A DNA stretch of 64,000 nt, taken from the NCBI GenBank assembly GCA_031260455.1, contig JAIRJW010000027.1, positions 1 to 64,000 of the forward strand. The letters run 5' to 3'. The position numbers and the translations under genes are program-made. The stretch is from Fluviicola sp. (GTDB lineage: Bacteria; Bacteroidota; Bacteroidia; Flavobacteriales_D; Crocinitomicaceae). Of the stretch, positions 1 to 8,388 are shown piece after piece. Position 1 is the first letter of the stretch. The number at the start of each line of letters is the position of its first letter. Below the pieces are notes generated by a model that saw only the letters and a program-made list of their open reading frames with translations, had not been told where the DNA came from and did not search any database.

Positions 1-345
1 CAACAATTTACAACTCTTATTAAAAAAGGAAAGAAAAATCATCTGGATTTTGAAACAGTTCCATTTGGTAAAATTGCAATCTATATTAAAAACACAGCTT
101 GTTTCAATTCAAATGATAATATCAAATTGTATTTTGATGGAGGACCTTATGATTCAAATGTTTTTCACCAAGGCTTAATAATTGATCTAAATGGCTGTAT
201 TGATTCGGCAGATCCAGCAATTAAAACAACTATGGGTTACAAATACTTCCATTGGGAATCCACAAAGAATAACATAACCACAACTTATTATGATACTGTT
301 TTTGTAAATGAAAACCAAATCACAACGTTGAATGTTTTCTATTAA
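1..345 (+). CDS. Partial secreted/lipoprotein paralogue (C-terminal 114 codons)
   Basis: The frame is open from base 1, so the gene begins upstream of the window; the first ATG inside it (127) is internal. The C-terminal part is a paralogue of the next gene: both carry an IKKGKKNH segment, a conserved Cys after K-N-T, and end in YDTVFVNE followed by a short aromatic tail (NVFY here, DLFY there). No enzymatic motif is visible. By analogy with the neighbour it is probably an exported envelope protein with an N-terminal carboxypeptidase-regulatory-like domain, but that part is not in view. This copy is more A+T-rich than its neighbour. Confidence 0.7.
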   Translation, partial: QQFTTLIKKGKKNHLDFETVPFGKIAIYIKNTACFNSNDNIKLYFDGGPYDSNVFHQGLIIDLNGCIDSADPAIKTTMGYKYFHWESTKNNITTTYYDTVFVNENQITTLNVFY

Positions 346-402
346 TGCAATTTTTCGCTGTTTGACCAATAACCGCTGGCAACAGCAAAAACTCGTTGTG
401 CT

Positions 403-1056
403 ATGAAATGGAGAATCTTTTTTATGTCCGCTTTGTTCCTCTTGGTTTTTAGCACTTGTACGAAGTTTGGCAAGAATGTCTATGTGGATGGCTACGTGCG
501 AAATGCCATTACGGGAGAGCCTGTTCCTAATGTTTCTCTCACCATCTACCGCGGGCAAATTGACTGGAAGGATCCTTTGGGAATTGATTCAAAGACACTG
601 AAAACGACCACCACGGATGCAAACGGATATTACAAGCTGGAATATCTCTCTACTCTGTTCAACCAAGTCCATATACGAATTGGGGGAGGGGTAGAAGGCG
701 GATATATCGTGGTACAAGGTGGAGACGGCATTATTAAAAAAGGAAAGAAAAACCACAAGGATTATGGGATTGTTCCTTATGGACAACTTCATTGGCATAT
801 AAAAAATACTAATTGTGAAGGAATAACAGATACAATGTGGTATAAGATAAAGTACCAATATAATAGTGATTATCTCAACCTATGGTCCTTTCCATATATC
901 GGGTGTACTGATATATCGGGTAATGGTACAGACAAAGTGGAAATGGGTAATCACATTATTTATATGAAGATAAGCCGACCATCCGGTATAATTTATAAAT
1001 ACGATACTGTTTTTGTTAATGAAAGTGGAATTACGAATTTTGATTTGTTTTATTAA
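403..1056 (+). CDS. Putative lipoprotein with carboxypeptidase-regulatory-like domain
   Basis: 217 residues. The N-terminus is a lipoprotein-like signal peptide with Cys19 after FST, a slightly atypical lipobox. Residues about 27-75 look like a carboxypeptidase-regulatory-like beta-sandwich (VDGYV, TGEPVPNV, TTDANGYYKLEY). This fold is common in Bacteroidota surface proteins and is not catalytic. The remaining ~140 residues have no recognisable domain but match the upstream partial gene (IKKGKKNH, YDTVFVNE). The ATG at 403 lies 58 bases after the upstream stop, so the pair is a tandem duplication, probably co-transcribed. Function unknown; likely anchored in the outer membrane. Confidence 0.75.
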   Translation: MKWRIFFMSALFLLVFSTCTKFGKNVYVDGYVRNAITGEPVPNVSLTIYRGQIDWKDPLGIDSKTLKTTTTDANGYYKLEYLSTLFNQVHIRIGGGVEGGYIVVQGGDGIIKKGKKNHKDYGIVPYGQLHWHIKNTNCEGITDTMWYKIKYQYNSDYLNLWSFPYIGCTDISGNGTDKVEMGNHIIYMKISRPSGIIYKYDTVFVNESGITNFDLFY

Positions 1057-1359
1057 TTGAAGAAAGGAACATTCTACAAAATCGAGCCCTGGTATCTGGG
1101 GCTACAGAATTTTGATATGGGCAGCCAGGCACGAAGCAATTACCTCTACAAAGCCAAGCGCAGAGCACAGGTGGGAATCGTGGTGGGAAAACACGTTACA
1201 CCATCCACTCCTGACGGGGAATACCGGGTGCTTCCCAACGCCGACCTGGTTCTGACTGCTGGAGAATACATTGAGCTGACCGATGGTTTTGAAACGGAAT
1301 TTGGTGCGCAGTTTACCATATCCATTGAATACATCCAGTCCAACACCACCCTCACATGA
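1057..1359 (+). pseudogene. Orphan C-terminal fragment of a surface protein (coathanger-stack-like)
   Basis: An open frame of 100 codons starts at a TTG directly after the stop codon of the preceding gene, in the same frame, with no ATG or promoter of its own. Residues about 45-90 show the pattern of C-terminal '3-coathanger stack' repeats of Bacteroidota surface proteins (ADLVLTAGEYIELTDGF, then ETEFGAQFT). A second frame, 1358-1453, continues into a Lys-rich tail ending GKKSKN and a stop, which suggests a frameshift near 1350. I read this as the tail of a larger lost gene. A translated short protein cannot be excluded. Confidence 0.45.
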
Positions 1360-1425
1360 AATAATTCCTGAAGTGGAACAGGCAAGCTCTATGATTCATG
1401 AAATTCTAAGCAGAGCTAAAGCAAA

Positions 1426-1475
1426 GCAGGCAGGGAAGAAATCGAAGAATTAGCGTTCAGTATCTACCTGCCTGC
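1426..1475. terminator. Inverted repeat between converging units
   Basis: GCAGGCAGG at 1426-1434 is exactly complementary to CCTGCCTGC at 1467-1475, separated by 32 bases and followed by a run of six T at 1481-1486. It lies between the plus-strand fragment and the minus-strand thioredoxin-like gene, where a bidirectional terminator would be expected. The long loop makes it unconvincing as an intrinsic terminator. Confidence 0.3.
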
Positions 1476-1484
1476 GAAACTTTT

Positions 1485-3011
1485 TTAATGTGCTTCCTCT
1501 TCCGGATCCGGAGGGAATATTTTCTCTACATTTTTCACGTTCTGCATGCGATCAATGAAATCTTCCAATTGAGAGATCGTCAATTGTTTGGCAATGATCT
1601 TTTTGTCTTTGTCCAGTACAAAAATGCGTGGAGTAGCATAAATATCGTACGTGTCGTGATAATTCAATGCTTCCAGCGTAGTGTATTTCGGGATAAACTG
1701 TCTCGGATCTTCAGTTGCTTCTTCGTAAAGTTTTTTCGTTAATCCGACATTGATGAAAGACAACTTGTTATCGCGGATGAATTTCTTCCATTTCTCGAAA
1801 TCTTCTCCGGTTGCTTTGCCTACAGCGAAAATCTCCACGTTACGATCTTTAAATTTCTTTTCGTAAAGCGTTTGAAGTTTTGGGGTAGTTTTCTTACAGT
1901 GTCCGCATTCCGGATCCCAGAAATAAAGGATTGTGTACTCACTTTTCAGACTGTAAAAATCTTTCCAGTTCACATCTGTCGTATCGCGCAGGCTGATATT
2001 CGGAGGACGGACACCCTGCACCAGGTTCATACGTACTTTGTTTTCCTCACACAATTCTTTCAGTTTGTCTTTTTTATCGTTCATCCAGTAAGCAACAGAA
2101 TTTCCGTTCTCATCGGTCTTGCAATAGTAACGGTTCACCATGTAAACATACACTTTGTCCATTCCCATGATATTGGATTTCGCAAACGTATTCGTAATGT
2201 AATCCACGGCATATTTAAATAACTCGGATTTTTTATCGAACTGGTCGCAGAATGGGAAAGCAAATGCCAAAATGGTATCCGGGTGCTGAACCAGCATGTT
2301 TTTCCCGAAGAAGTATTCCACTTTTGAACCGAAAACAGGTGTGTTTACCAGACGATCATCTTTCAGATCGATATTATCCCAATAATGATTGCGGTAATAG
2401 CGGTATCTGAAATTTTCATCGGTCACTTTTCCGCTGGCATCCTTAGGTGCTTCAGGAACAACCACGTCCATCGACATTTTGATGATTTTGGAAACCAGCT
2501 TATTTGGATTATTTTTCTGAAGATCTGTTTGGTAAGTGGTAACCCGTTTGGAAACGGAATCCATTTTTTCTCCGTACATTTTGTATTGCGGGTCACCTTC
2601 TTTGTATTTTTTGCGCTCTTCCGAAAAACCGGTAGCCACTTTTCGCTGTTCCTGCAGATAATTGATGTATGCAACGAAAACTTTGTTCTCCTCCGATTTT
2701 TTAACTTTCATGTTTGCCACAAAATCGGGTCCTTTGGTTTCAATATTGATATCTTCATTGTTGTAAATGACCTCAAAATACTTTTGTCCGGGCATCAGCA
2801 GTGCAACAATCCCAGGTTTCAAATCTGGTTTTGCGGTAAATTCAACTACTCCGCCTTTCATTTGTGCGGTATCTGCGTAGAACAGTTTCGAACCGTAGTA
2901 TTTTGTTAAAAAGACTGTTGTGTCTTTTACTCCGTCCACCTTAAAACGCAATTTTTGACTAAATCCCTTTGAAGACACAAGCAGCAAGGCAATTATAAGA
3001 AGATGTTTCAT
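1485..3011 (-). CDS. Thioredoxin-like/TlpA-family exported protein with N-terminal DUF4369-like domain
   Basis: 508 residues from ATG 3011, chosen because a clean signal peptide (MKHLLIIALLLVSSKGFSQ) starts there; an ATG at 3038 would add nine polar residues. After the signal peptide comes a beta-rich region resembling DUF4369, then a long middle region of the DUF5106 type. The C-terminal third is a redoxin/thioredoxin fold with a CGHC active site near residue 370 (FWDPECGHCKK), followed by a conserved TPRIFVLDKD segment. The family usually acts as a periplasmic thiol oxidoreductase tethered to nutrient or stress response. Substrate is unknown. Single gene; permease gene downstream on the same strand? 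No: the permease lies upstream, 68 bases away. Confidence 0.85.
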   Translation of the reverse strand: MKHLLIIALLLVSSKGFSQKLRFKVDGVKDTTVFLTKYYGSKLFYADTAQMKGGVVEFTAKPDLKPGIVALLMPGQKYFEVIYNNEDINIETKGPDFVANMKVKKSEENKVFVAYINYLQEQRKVATGFSEERKKYKEGDPQYKMYGEKMDSVSKRVTTYQTDLQKNNPNKLVSKIIKMSMDVVVPEAPKDASGKVTDENFRYRYYRNHYWDNIDLKDDRLVNTPVFGSKVEYFFGKNMLVQHPDTILAFAFPFCDQFDKKSELFKYAVDYITNTFAKSNIMGMDKVYVYMVNRYYCKTDENGNSVAYWMNDKKDKLKELCEENKVRMNLVQGVRPPNISLRDTTDVNWKDFYSLKSEYTILYFWDPECGHCKKTTPKLQTLYEKKFKDRNVEIFAVGKATGEDFEKWKKFIRDNKLSFINVGLTKKLYEEATEDPRQFIPKYTTLEALNYHDTYDIYATPRIFVLDKDKKIIAKQLTISQLEDFIDRMQNVKNVEKIFPPDPEEEAH

Positions 3012-3078
3012 GTTTGAGTTGTTATTTTTTTTAATCATGACGTAACAAAAATAATAAAGTCATTGGTTTAACAGAAAA

Positions 3079-4260
3079 TTAACCATTGTTCTGTTCGTAA
3101 ATTCCCTTTCTGACACTGAGATAGGAAGCCAGTGCAAAAAGGGAGTAGGCGAGGATCAGTGACAGGATGCTCAAGAGGCTTAAGTTGCTATCAATATACA
3201 ATCCGCCCGACTCAAAAACGGAATCCAGTATCAGCTTGAAACCGATGAACGTTCCGAGGCTCAGTAAGGCAATTAATCCGAATACTTTGGAGAAATACAT
3301 AAAAAAAGTTCTGATCAGCGTCTTCGGATGATGCCCCAGACGCATGAGTGTTCTGACTTCGTATAAGTTTTTACTCAGGAGCAGCTGCAGGTATTGGATT
3401 AGTACCAAACCGGACAGGAATACCGCGATGATTGAAATTACGAGTACCACTAAAATCAGTGTTCCGACCATACTTTTCAATCTTCCTACAATAACCTGTG
3501 CATTTTTAGACTCCAGATGCCTTTCTTTGAGCATTTGCTCCACCAGACCGAATTCATTTTCTTTTCCGGAGATCATGATTTGTGTGATTTTTTGTTCTGT
3601 ATCCGGTGCGAAGCGCTTATTGGCCCAGTTCATGAAGTTTTGCGGAACGAGTACAGAAGGCACTTCATTTGTAAAACCAATGATCTGGCAGGCAATGTAT
3701 TCTTTCATTGTATCGTTCATCAGTGCGAATTTGAATTTGATATCCATTGCCAGCTCATCGCTCACCTGAGGAATACCTGCAGAGCTCATATAAGTGTTGA
3801 GCATCACCAGGAAATCGCGCGGCATAATCATCGGAACGAGCGTGTCACCTTCTTTCCAGTGCCATTTGTCCGATTTGACATCCAAAAAGCCCGGATCTAC
3901 GGTCTGAATGAAAATATTCCCTCTGAACCGGGGAACCATCGGGTCATTGGTTTCTATGGAAATTGTGAAATTATTCGATTCAACAGGCTTTACATCCAGG
4001 ATGAACGGTTCTTTCTTCATCTGCCTGATTTCACTGGGGGAAAAGTCCGTTTTAGTCATTTTCAGGGTACTGAAACCGGAAACTTTCTTTTGAACGATGA
4101 TGGTATTTGGGCCGAGTATCTCAGTGCCCTTTCCGAAATCGTTGACTTTGATCAGGTAATGAATGGATGTGATCAGGAAAGTCATTCCCAGGAAAGCCCC
4201 GATAATGGCAATCACCAATTGTCGTTTATCCTGATACCGGAATAAGAGTTTGCGTAACAT
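3079..4260 (-). CDS. ABC transporter permease, FtsX/LolC-like
   Basis: 393 residues. The topology is that of the MacB/FtsX/LolCE permease family: one membrane helix at residues ~15-37 (VIAIIGAFLGMTFLITSIHYLI), a large periplasmic domain to about residue 270, then three C-terminal helices. The gene follows the ATPase gene with a 3-base gap on the same strand, so the two products very probably form one transporter. Such pairs extract lipoproteins or drive cell-wall events; nothing in the sequence decides between these. No obvious truncation. Confidence 0.85.
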   Translation of the reverse strand: MLRKLLFRYQDKRQLVIAIIGAFLGMTFLITSIHYLIKVNDFGKGTEILGPNTIIVQKKVSGFSTLKMTKTDFSPSEIRQMKKEPFILDVKPVESNNFTISIETNDPMVPRFRGNIFIQTVDPGFLDVKSDKWHWKEGDTLVPMIMPRDFLVMLNTYMSSAGIPQVSDELAMDIKFKFALMNDTMKEYIACQIIGFTNEVPSVLVPQNFMNWANKRFAPDTEQKITQIMISGKENEFGLVEQMLKERHLESKNAQVIVGRLKSMVGTLILVVLVISIIAVFLSGLVLIQYLQLLLSKNLYEVRTLMRLGHHPKTLIRTFFMYFSKVFGLIALLSLGTFIGFKLILDSVFESGGLYIDSNLSLLSILSLILAYSLFALASYLSVRKGIYEQNNG

Positions 4261-4263
4261 GAC

Positions 4264-4905
4264 TCAGAGCTTTAATTCGTAATCGTAAGGGAAGCGGTTG
4301 TCGTCATCCAGGGAAGTGAGCACAAATCCTGCATGTTGTTTATCGCATTCTCGATTAATCATGGAGAAGCATTTTAAACTGTTTCTTTCATCCAGGTGAG
4401 AGAAAGGCTCGTCGAGAATCAACCAGTGAAAAGGCTGACAAAGGGAACGGACAATAGCTACACGTTGTTGCTGTCCCATGGATAGTAAGCCACAGGGAGC
4501 ATTCCATTTGTGGTCGATTTCGAGTTCTGCGAGCATGTTTCTGATTTCCTGTTCGGTTTTGTGGTCCGTCAGGTGATTTTTCAGGAGCAGATTTTCTGCT
4601 ACAGTCAGTTTATGAAATAGTTGCAGATCCTGGAATACTGTTGCAATTTTCCGCTGACGGATTTCGACCCATTCATCGGTTGAGAATGAGCGAATATCGC
4701 GGTTGTCGTAGAGAATCTTCCCACTGTAGTCTTTTCGGATTCCGAAAACGGTCATGGAAAAGGTTGATTTTCCCTTTCCGGAAGAAGCATTCAGCAAAAT
4801 TTTCTTTCCCGGTTCAAGCGTTGCCGAGTTTCCCCAGATACTTTCCGTGCCATGGCTGATGGAAGCAAGAGGGGTGGGCATAACCTGATTAAATTGAATG
4901 TTCAT
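4264..4905 (-). CDS. ABC transporter ATP-binding protein, LolD-like
   Basis: 213 residues, close to the usual length for LolD/FtsE-type ATPases. Walker A is ASSGKGKST (Ala instead of the first Gly of the usual GxxGxGKST), the Q-loop is in VFQDLQLF, the ABC signature is LSMGQQQR and Walker B is LILDEPFSHLD. The usual switch His is not clear: the C-terminal region reads VLTSLDDDNRF where VTHD is expected, so ATP hydrolysis may be unusual. Partner is the permease 3 bases downstream. Start ATG 4905 is the only reasonable one. Confidence 0.87.
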   Translation of the reverse strand: MNIQFNQVMPTPLASISHGTESIWGNSATLEPGKKILLNASSGKGKSTFSMTVFGIRKDYSGKILYDNRDIRSFSTDEWVEIRQRKIATVFQDLQLFHKLTVAENLLLKNHLTDHKTEQEIRNMLAELEIDHKWNAPCGLLSMGQQQRVAIVRSLCQPFHWLILDEPFSHLDERNSLKCFSMINRECDKQHAGFVLTSLDDDNRFPYDYELKL

Positions 4906-4956
4906 CCGAGTAATTTTTTACTGTATTGTCAAATATCATTCCAACTTTACAACTGT

Positions 4957-5862
4957 TTATTTTTGAATGAATTGTAAAATATCTGCACACATTTCGGAAG
5001 TGCTTTTAGCTTCCAGCCAGATCGTTTCAGGATGTTTCCTGAACCAGGTCAGTTGTCTTTTCGCATAGTTTCGCGTATGTTGCCTGATTTTATCGATACA
5101 AACCTCAAGTGAGTATTTTCCGTCAAAAAAATCAAATACCTCTTTGTATCCAACTGTTTGCAGGGTTGTCAGGTGACGGTAATTTTCCACATTTCGTACT
5201 TCTTCTGCCAGCCCTTTTTCAATCATCAGGTCCACGCGCTGGTTAATGCGGTCATACAGTATTTCTCTCGGATGATTAATTGCAAAACGGATAACTTTGA
5301 AAGGACGTTCGGCCCCCTTATTTTTTCTCCATTCGGAAAAAGTTTTCCCGGTTAGTCGAATGACTTCCAGGGCGCGTAGAATCCGTACCGGGTTTTGCTG
5401 ATCTACCTGACCGAAAAAAACAGGATCTTTTTCCTGTAATTCGGCCAGTAGCGGTTCCATGCCTTTTTTTTCTAGTTCCGAACGGAGTTTCAGTTGAATT
5501 TCCGCATCCGCAGGAATCGGATCCAACCCGGTGCAAAGTGCATCAATAAATAACCCGGAGCCGCCAACAAGAATTAATTGCGGGTATTCTGACAGATCGT
5601 TTTGAATCAGATGCATGGCTTCTGCTTCGAAACGGGCAGCAGTGACAGGTTCGGAAACAGGATGAGAGTTGATGAAATAATGGGGAATTCCCTGCATTTC
5701 TTCCTGAGTTGGTTTGGCTGTTCCGATGGCCAGTTCTTTGTAGAATTGACGGGAATCTGCCGAGAGTACAACAGTATTTAGCGCTTTTGCCAGAGCAACG
5801 GCAAGGGCTGTTTTTCCACTGGCTGTCGGACCTTCGATTACAATCAGTTGCTGCATAGGCAA
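4957..5862 (-). CDS. miaA: tRNA dimethylallyltransferase
   Basis: 301 residues. MiaA transfers a dimethylallyl group to N6 of A37 in tRNAs that read codons beginning with U, the first step toward ms2i6A. The P-loop GPTASGKT is at residues ~10-17, followed by the family motif DSRQFYKELAIGTAKPT and GGSGLFIDAL. The core GYKEVF and the QLTWFRK segment near the C-terminus are also typical. Length and domain order are standard. An ATG two codons in (5856) is an equally good start. Upstream lies a short repeat-rich spacer, so it may have its own promoter. Confidence 0.95.
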   Translation of the reverse strand: MPMQQLIVIEGPTASGKTALAVALAKALNTVVLSADSRQFYKELAIGTAKPTQEEMQGIPHYFINSHPVSEPVTAARFEAEAMHLIQNDLSEYPQLILVGGSGLFIDALCTGLDPIPADAEIQLKLRSELEKKGMEPLLAELQEKDPVFFGQVDQQNPVRILRALEVIRLTGKTFSEWRKNKGAERPFKVIRFAINHPREILYDRINQRVDLMIEKGLAEEVRNVENYRHLTTLQTVGYKEVFDFFDGKYSLEVCIDKIRQHTRNYAKRQLTWFRKHPETIWLEAKSTSEMCADILQFIQK

Positions 5863-5872
5863 AAGTAAGAAA

Positions 5873-5962
5873 AAGCGTCAGCTTTTGAAGACTAAGTCAC
5901 GACAAACGTCAGAGCGGAAGTGACGCAGGATAAGCGTCAGCTTTTGAGGGCTAAGACACAAC
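5873..5962. repeat. Two 31-bp direct repeats with nested palindromes
   Basis: 5873-5903 and 5932-5962 are near-identical 31-bp units (both begin AAGCGTCAGCTTTTGA and end around CTAAG-N2-AC-N-AC), 59 bases apart. Between them CGTCA (5907-5911) pairs with TGACG (5921-5925), and TGACGC (5921-5926) pairs with GCGTCA (5934-5939). The block sits between the end of the transglycosylase gene and the start of miaA, both on the minus strand. Confidence 0.65.
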
Positions 5963-6016
5963 GAGTGAAGTCCGTCACATTGAAAAGACCTGGAACAACA
6001 ATTATTTGTGCATTCA

Positions 6017-7444
6017 TCAGTGTTTCACGAGTGCTTTGTACGTTTTGCAGCGCAAAGTAATTTCACGTACATAACGGATGGTGATATTCCCCCGAAATGC
6101 ACCACTCTTCACTACTTCATCTGTATAGTAAGAATGTTTACCGAGGTTCATGACCATTTTTTCTACATTTCCCTCCCACACATGCGGATTCAGTCCTTTT
6201 TTCTCTGCGAGTCGCTGTGCGTCTAAGATATGTCCGGCACCGGCATTATAACTGGCAAGAATGAATTTATTGCGTTCTTCTTCGTTTTTGATCCCTGCCC
6301 ACAGTTTGGAAATCCGGCTCAGGTATTTGTATCCGCCCTGGATTTGTACTTCCGGAGGAGAAGAAGGGAAGACTCCGAATTTCGGGCCGGTTCCCGGCAT
6401 AAACTGCATCAGGCCGTAGGCTCCTCCGAAGGCTCTGGCATTCGGGTTGAATTTACTTTCATGGAAGATCAAAGCGGCTACCAATCGCCAGTCGATATTG
6501 TATTTGCTGCCCTCAGCTTTTAAAATGGCATCAAACGGAGAGATAGTTCCCTTGTGTGATTTGAAGTTGATACTTCCGTCAACAGAACTTCTGATTTGTT
6601 CAAAATATTTGCGCTTGATATAAGAAAATGATTCATGCTTCATGAACTTTGCAAGCCAGATATTCAGTCGTTTTTGAAGAATCGGAGATTTTTTATTCAG
6701 TCCGAATGCGATATTCTGCTTGAAGGAAACCGGAAGATTTACATCCAGGTTATCGTAGAAGCGTTCATTGATTTCCGCTACATTTCTTTCGGAAATGGTG
6801 TAGTCAATCAGGCCATCAGAGACCTGTTCAATCAACTCTTCGACTCCTTCCTGGGCTTGTGTCGGGCGAATAAAAATAGTATCTCCGATCTCGTCTTCCA
6901 GGTGAAGCAAACGCGTATAGTAGCTTGATTTTTCCCAAACTACTATTTTTTTCTTAGCCAGTTGGATCGGATCAGTAATAAACGTCACTTTCTGATCCTT
7001 TGTTTCCGGTGTCGATTTTCGTTGCACGAGTACCTGGCTGGTTTGCAGAAAGGGAATGGAGAAATTGACTTCGGAGCGCCGTTCGCGTATGATTGTATAA
7101 TTACAGGCAATGATGTCTCCTTCACCGCGATTCAGAATATCATTGATTTCATCCAGGTTATTTACGATCTTTACTTCCAGGGCAACGCCCAAATCTTCCG
7201 CAAATTCTTTCAGAAGTTCGTATTCGAATCCCATTTTTTTGCCTTTGTAAATAAAGAAAGAAGTGGAGCTGTTTTCAGCCAGTACAACCAGACTTCCGCG
7301 TTTGTATATTCCCGGCAAATCAAAATCATGTGCGTTGAGCGGTTTCTTTCGAAGGTCTGTTTTTTCAGAAGAGCAGGAAGCCGTAGACAAGGCAACTGTC
7401 AGGAAAAATAAATGAAAAATTCCACTTTTGATTGTCGGCATCAT
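6017..7444 (-). CDS. mltF: MltF-like membrane-bound lytic murein transglycosylase
   Basis: 475 residues from ATG 7444; a TTG at 7462 is possible but would only lengthen the signal peptide. The signal ends in the lipobox LSTASC, so this is a lipoprotein. Residues ~45-280 resemble a periplasmic solute-binding domain (SBP_bac_3), as in MltF, where it regulates activity. Residues ~300-450 are the lysozyme-like SLT domain with the catalytic Glu in FHESKFNP, then GAYGLMQFMPGT and the ASYNAGAGH motif. It cleaves glycan strands of peptidoglycan. AcpH-like gene lies immediately upstream (34-base gap) and may share the transcript. Confidence 0.92.
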   Translation of the reverse strand: MMPTIKSGIFHLFFLTVALSTASCSSEKTDLRKKPLNAHDFDLPGIYKRGSLVVLAENSSTSFFIYKGKKMGFEYELLKEFAEDLGVALEVKIVNNLDEINDILNRGEGDIIACNYTIIRERRSEVNFSIPFLQTSQVLVQRKSTPETKDQKVTFITDPIQLAKKKIVVWEKSSYYTRLLHLEDEIGDTIFIRPTQAQEGVEELIEQVSDGLIDYTISERNVAEINERFYDNLDVNLPVSFKQNIAFGLNKKSPILQKRLNIWLAKFMKHESFSYIKRKYFEQIRSSVDGSINFKSHKGTISPFDAILKAEGSKYNIDWRLVAALIFHESKFNPNARAFGGAYGLMQFMPGTGPKFGVFPSSPPEVQIQGGYKYLSRISKLWAGIKNEEERNKFILASYNAGAGHILDAQRLAEKKGLNPHVWEGNVEKMVMNLGKHSYYTDEVVKSGAFRGNITIRYVREITLRCKTYKALVKH

Positions 7445-7478
7445 ATTCAAACTTACGGACAAATTACGACAAAAAAGG

Positions 7479-8054
7479 CTAAAAGGTTCTTATTAAATAT
7501 TCATTTGCATCGCGCATATATTCATGAAAACAACTAGTAATTTCGTTCTGAAAGTCATAAAACACCGTGTATCCATCTTTTAAAGCATTCTCAAACGAGA
7601 GCTTGTTGCTGACCCCCTGACACATCTTGTAAAGCCCCTCTTCCGTAGGATAGTAGCTCATCCAGTTTCGTTCAATCATTAGATTGATAAATAGCTTAAA
7701 ATCTGATGGATAAGGCTTATTACTTAAATCTATATTAGAATATAAGTCTACCAGAAAATCAGGAAGTTTGGTCGGATGATACTGGTCCCAGTTTTTTGCC
7801 AGTAGGTAATCGAAATAAATATCTACGGCAATCGGAGCTACTTTTGGCAGTGAATCCCTGATTTTGTGGATCAGATGAATGACCTTATGATGGTGATCAA
7901 TGAAATCATCGATCCTGCGGTGCAGTAAAATTCCTTTTTGAATGTATTGCGGGTATTTCAGGTATTTTTTTCCTTTGACAAAATCTCCGAACAGGTTAGC
8001 AATAGCCAGTTGCGGATCGTTGTTTGAAAAGTAAATGTGCCCGAGGTAATTCAT
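7479..8054 (-). CDS. Acyl carrier protein phosphodiesterase (AcpH/DUF479 family)
   Basis: 191 residues. The N-terminus MNYLGHIYFSNND and the metal-binding HRRIDDFIDHH motif (residues ~47-57) are characteristic of the AcpH family, which removes the 4'-phosphopantetheine arm from holo-ACP. The remaining His/Asp ligands of the HD-like fold appear in VAPIAVDIYFDYLLAKNW. Length matches the family. It is upstream of, and on the same strand as, the MltF-like gene. The physiological role of AcpH is unclear even in well studied bacteria. Function assigned by family only. Confidence 0.82.
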   Translation of the reverse strand: MNYLGHIYFSNNDPQLAIANLFGDFVKGKKYLKYPQYIQKGILLHRRIDDFIDHHHKVIHLIHKIRDSLPKVAPIAVDIYFDYLLAKNWDQYHPTKLPDFLVDLYSNIDLSNKPYPSDFKLFINLMIERNWMSYYPTEEGLYKMCQGVSNKLSFENALKDGYTVFYDFQNEITSCFHEYMRDANEYLIRTF

Positions 8055-8388
8055 AAACCGAATCTATTGATAAATCAATTTATTGAACTTAAAGATGCCT
8101 GACCACTTACTCAACAGCAAAATCAGTAGAAAATTCTTTTCTTTGGATAAAGTGCTGTTTTTATAATCGGCATAATTTAATTCCTGCAAATGATAGTTAA
8201 AAACCATAATTAATTTCTGGATGCAGGCAATTCTTAGAGCCTGTTTAAATTTTAGTTAAAAAACTTGTCCGGGGACTTAGACGATCGTTTCTTTACGCTT
8301 TTCGCGGTTAAAACCAAAATTCTGTAAACCGCAAAGCTTTTGAAAACGAAGCATAATCTAAATTCCCGGACAAGATATTGTTCAATGA
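8055..8388. other. Intergenic stretch with inverted-repeat element
   Basis: 334 bases without a convincing ORF. The first ~200 bases are A+T-rich and presumably hold the promoter of the AcpH-like gene. The last ~110 bases are the inverted-repeat element listed separately. Confidence 0.6.
8264..8374. repeat. 111-bp imperfect inverted-repeat element (MITE-like or structured RNA)
   Basis: The outer arms CTTGTCCGGG (8264-8273) and CCCGGACAAG (8365-8374) are exact inverted copies, and the match extends inward to 16 of 19 positions. Inside are further complementary pieces, for example GCGGTT near 8304 with AACCGC near 8326. The whole would fold into one long stem on either strand. No target-site duplication is obvious, and no second copy is present in this window. 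Confidence 0.6.

Noticed and set aside
3517..4245. 242-codon plus-strand ORF
   Set aside because: Antisense shadow of the ABC permease, which has clear family motifs.
5873..5962. CRISPR-like reading of the two direct repeats
   Set aside because: Only two units, 28-base spacer with internal pairing, and no cas genes in the window.
6018..6034. parS-like half site TGTTTCACG
   Set aside because: Only the left half of the parS palindrome is present and it lies inside the coding end of the transglycosylase gene.
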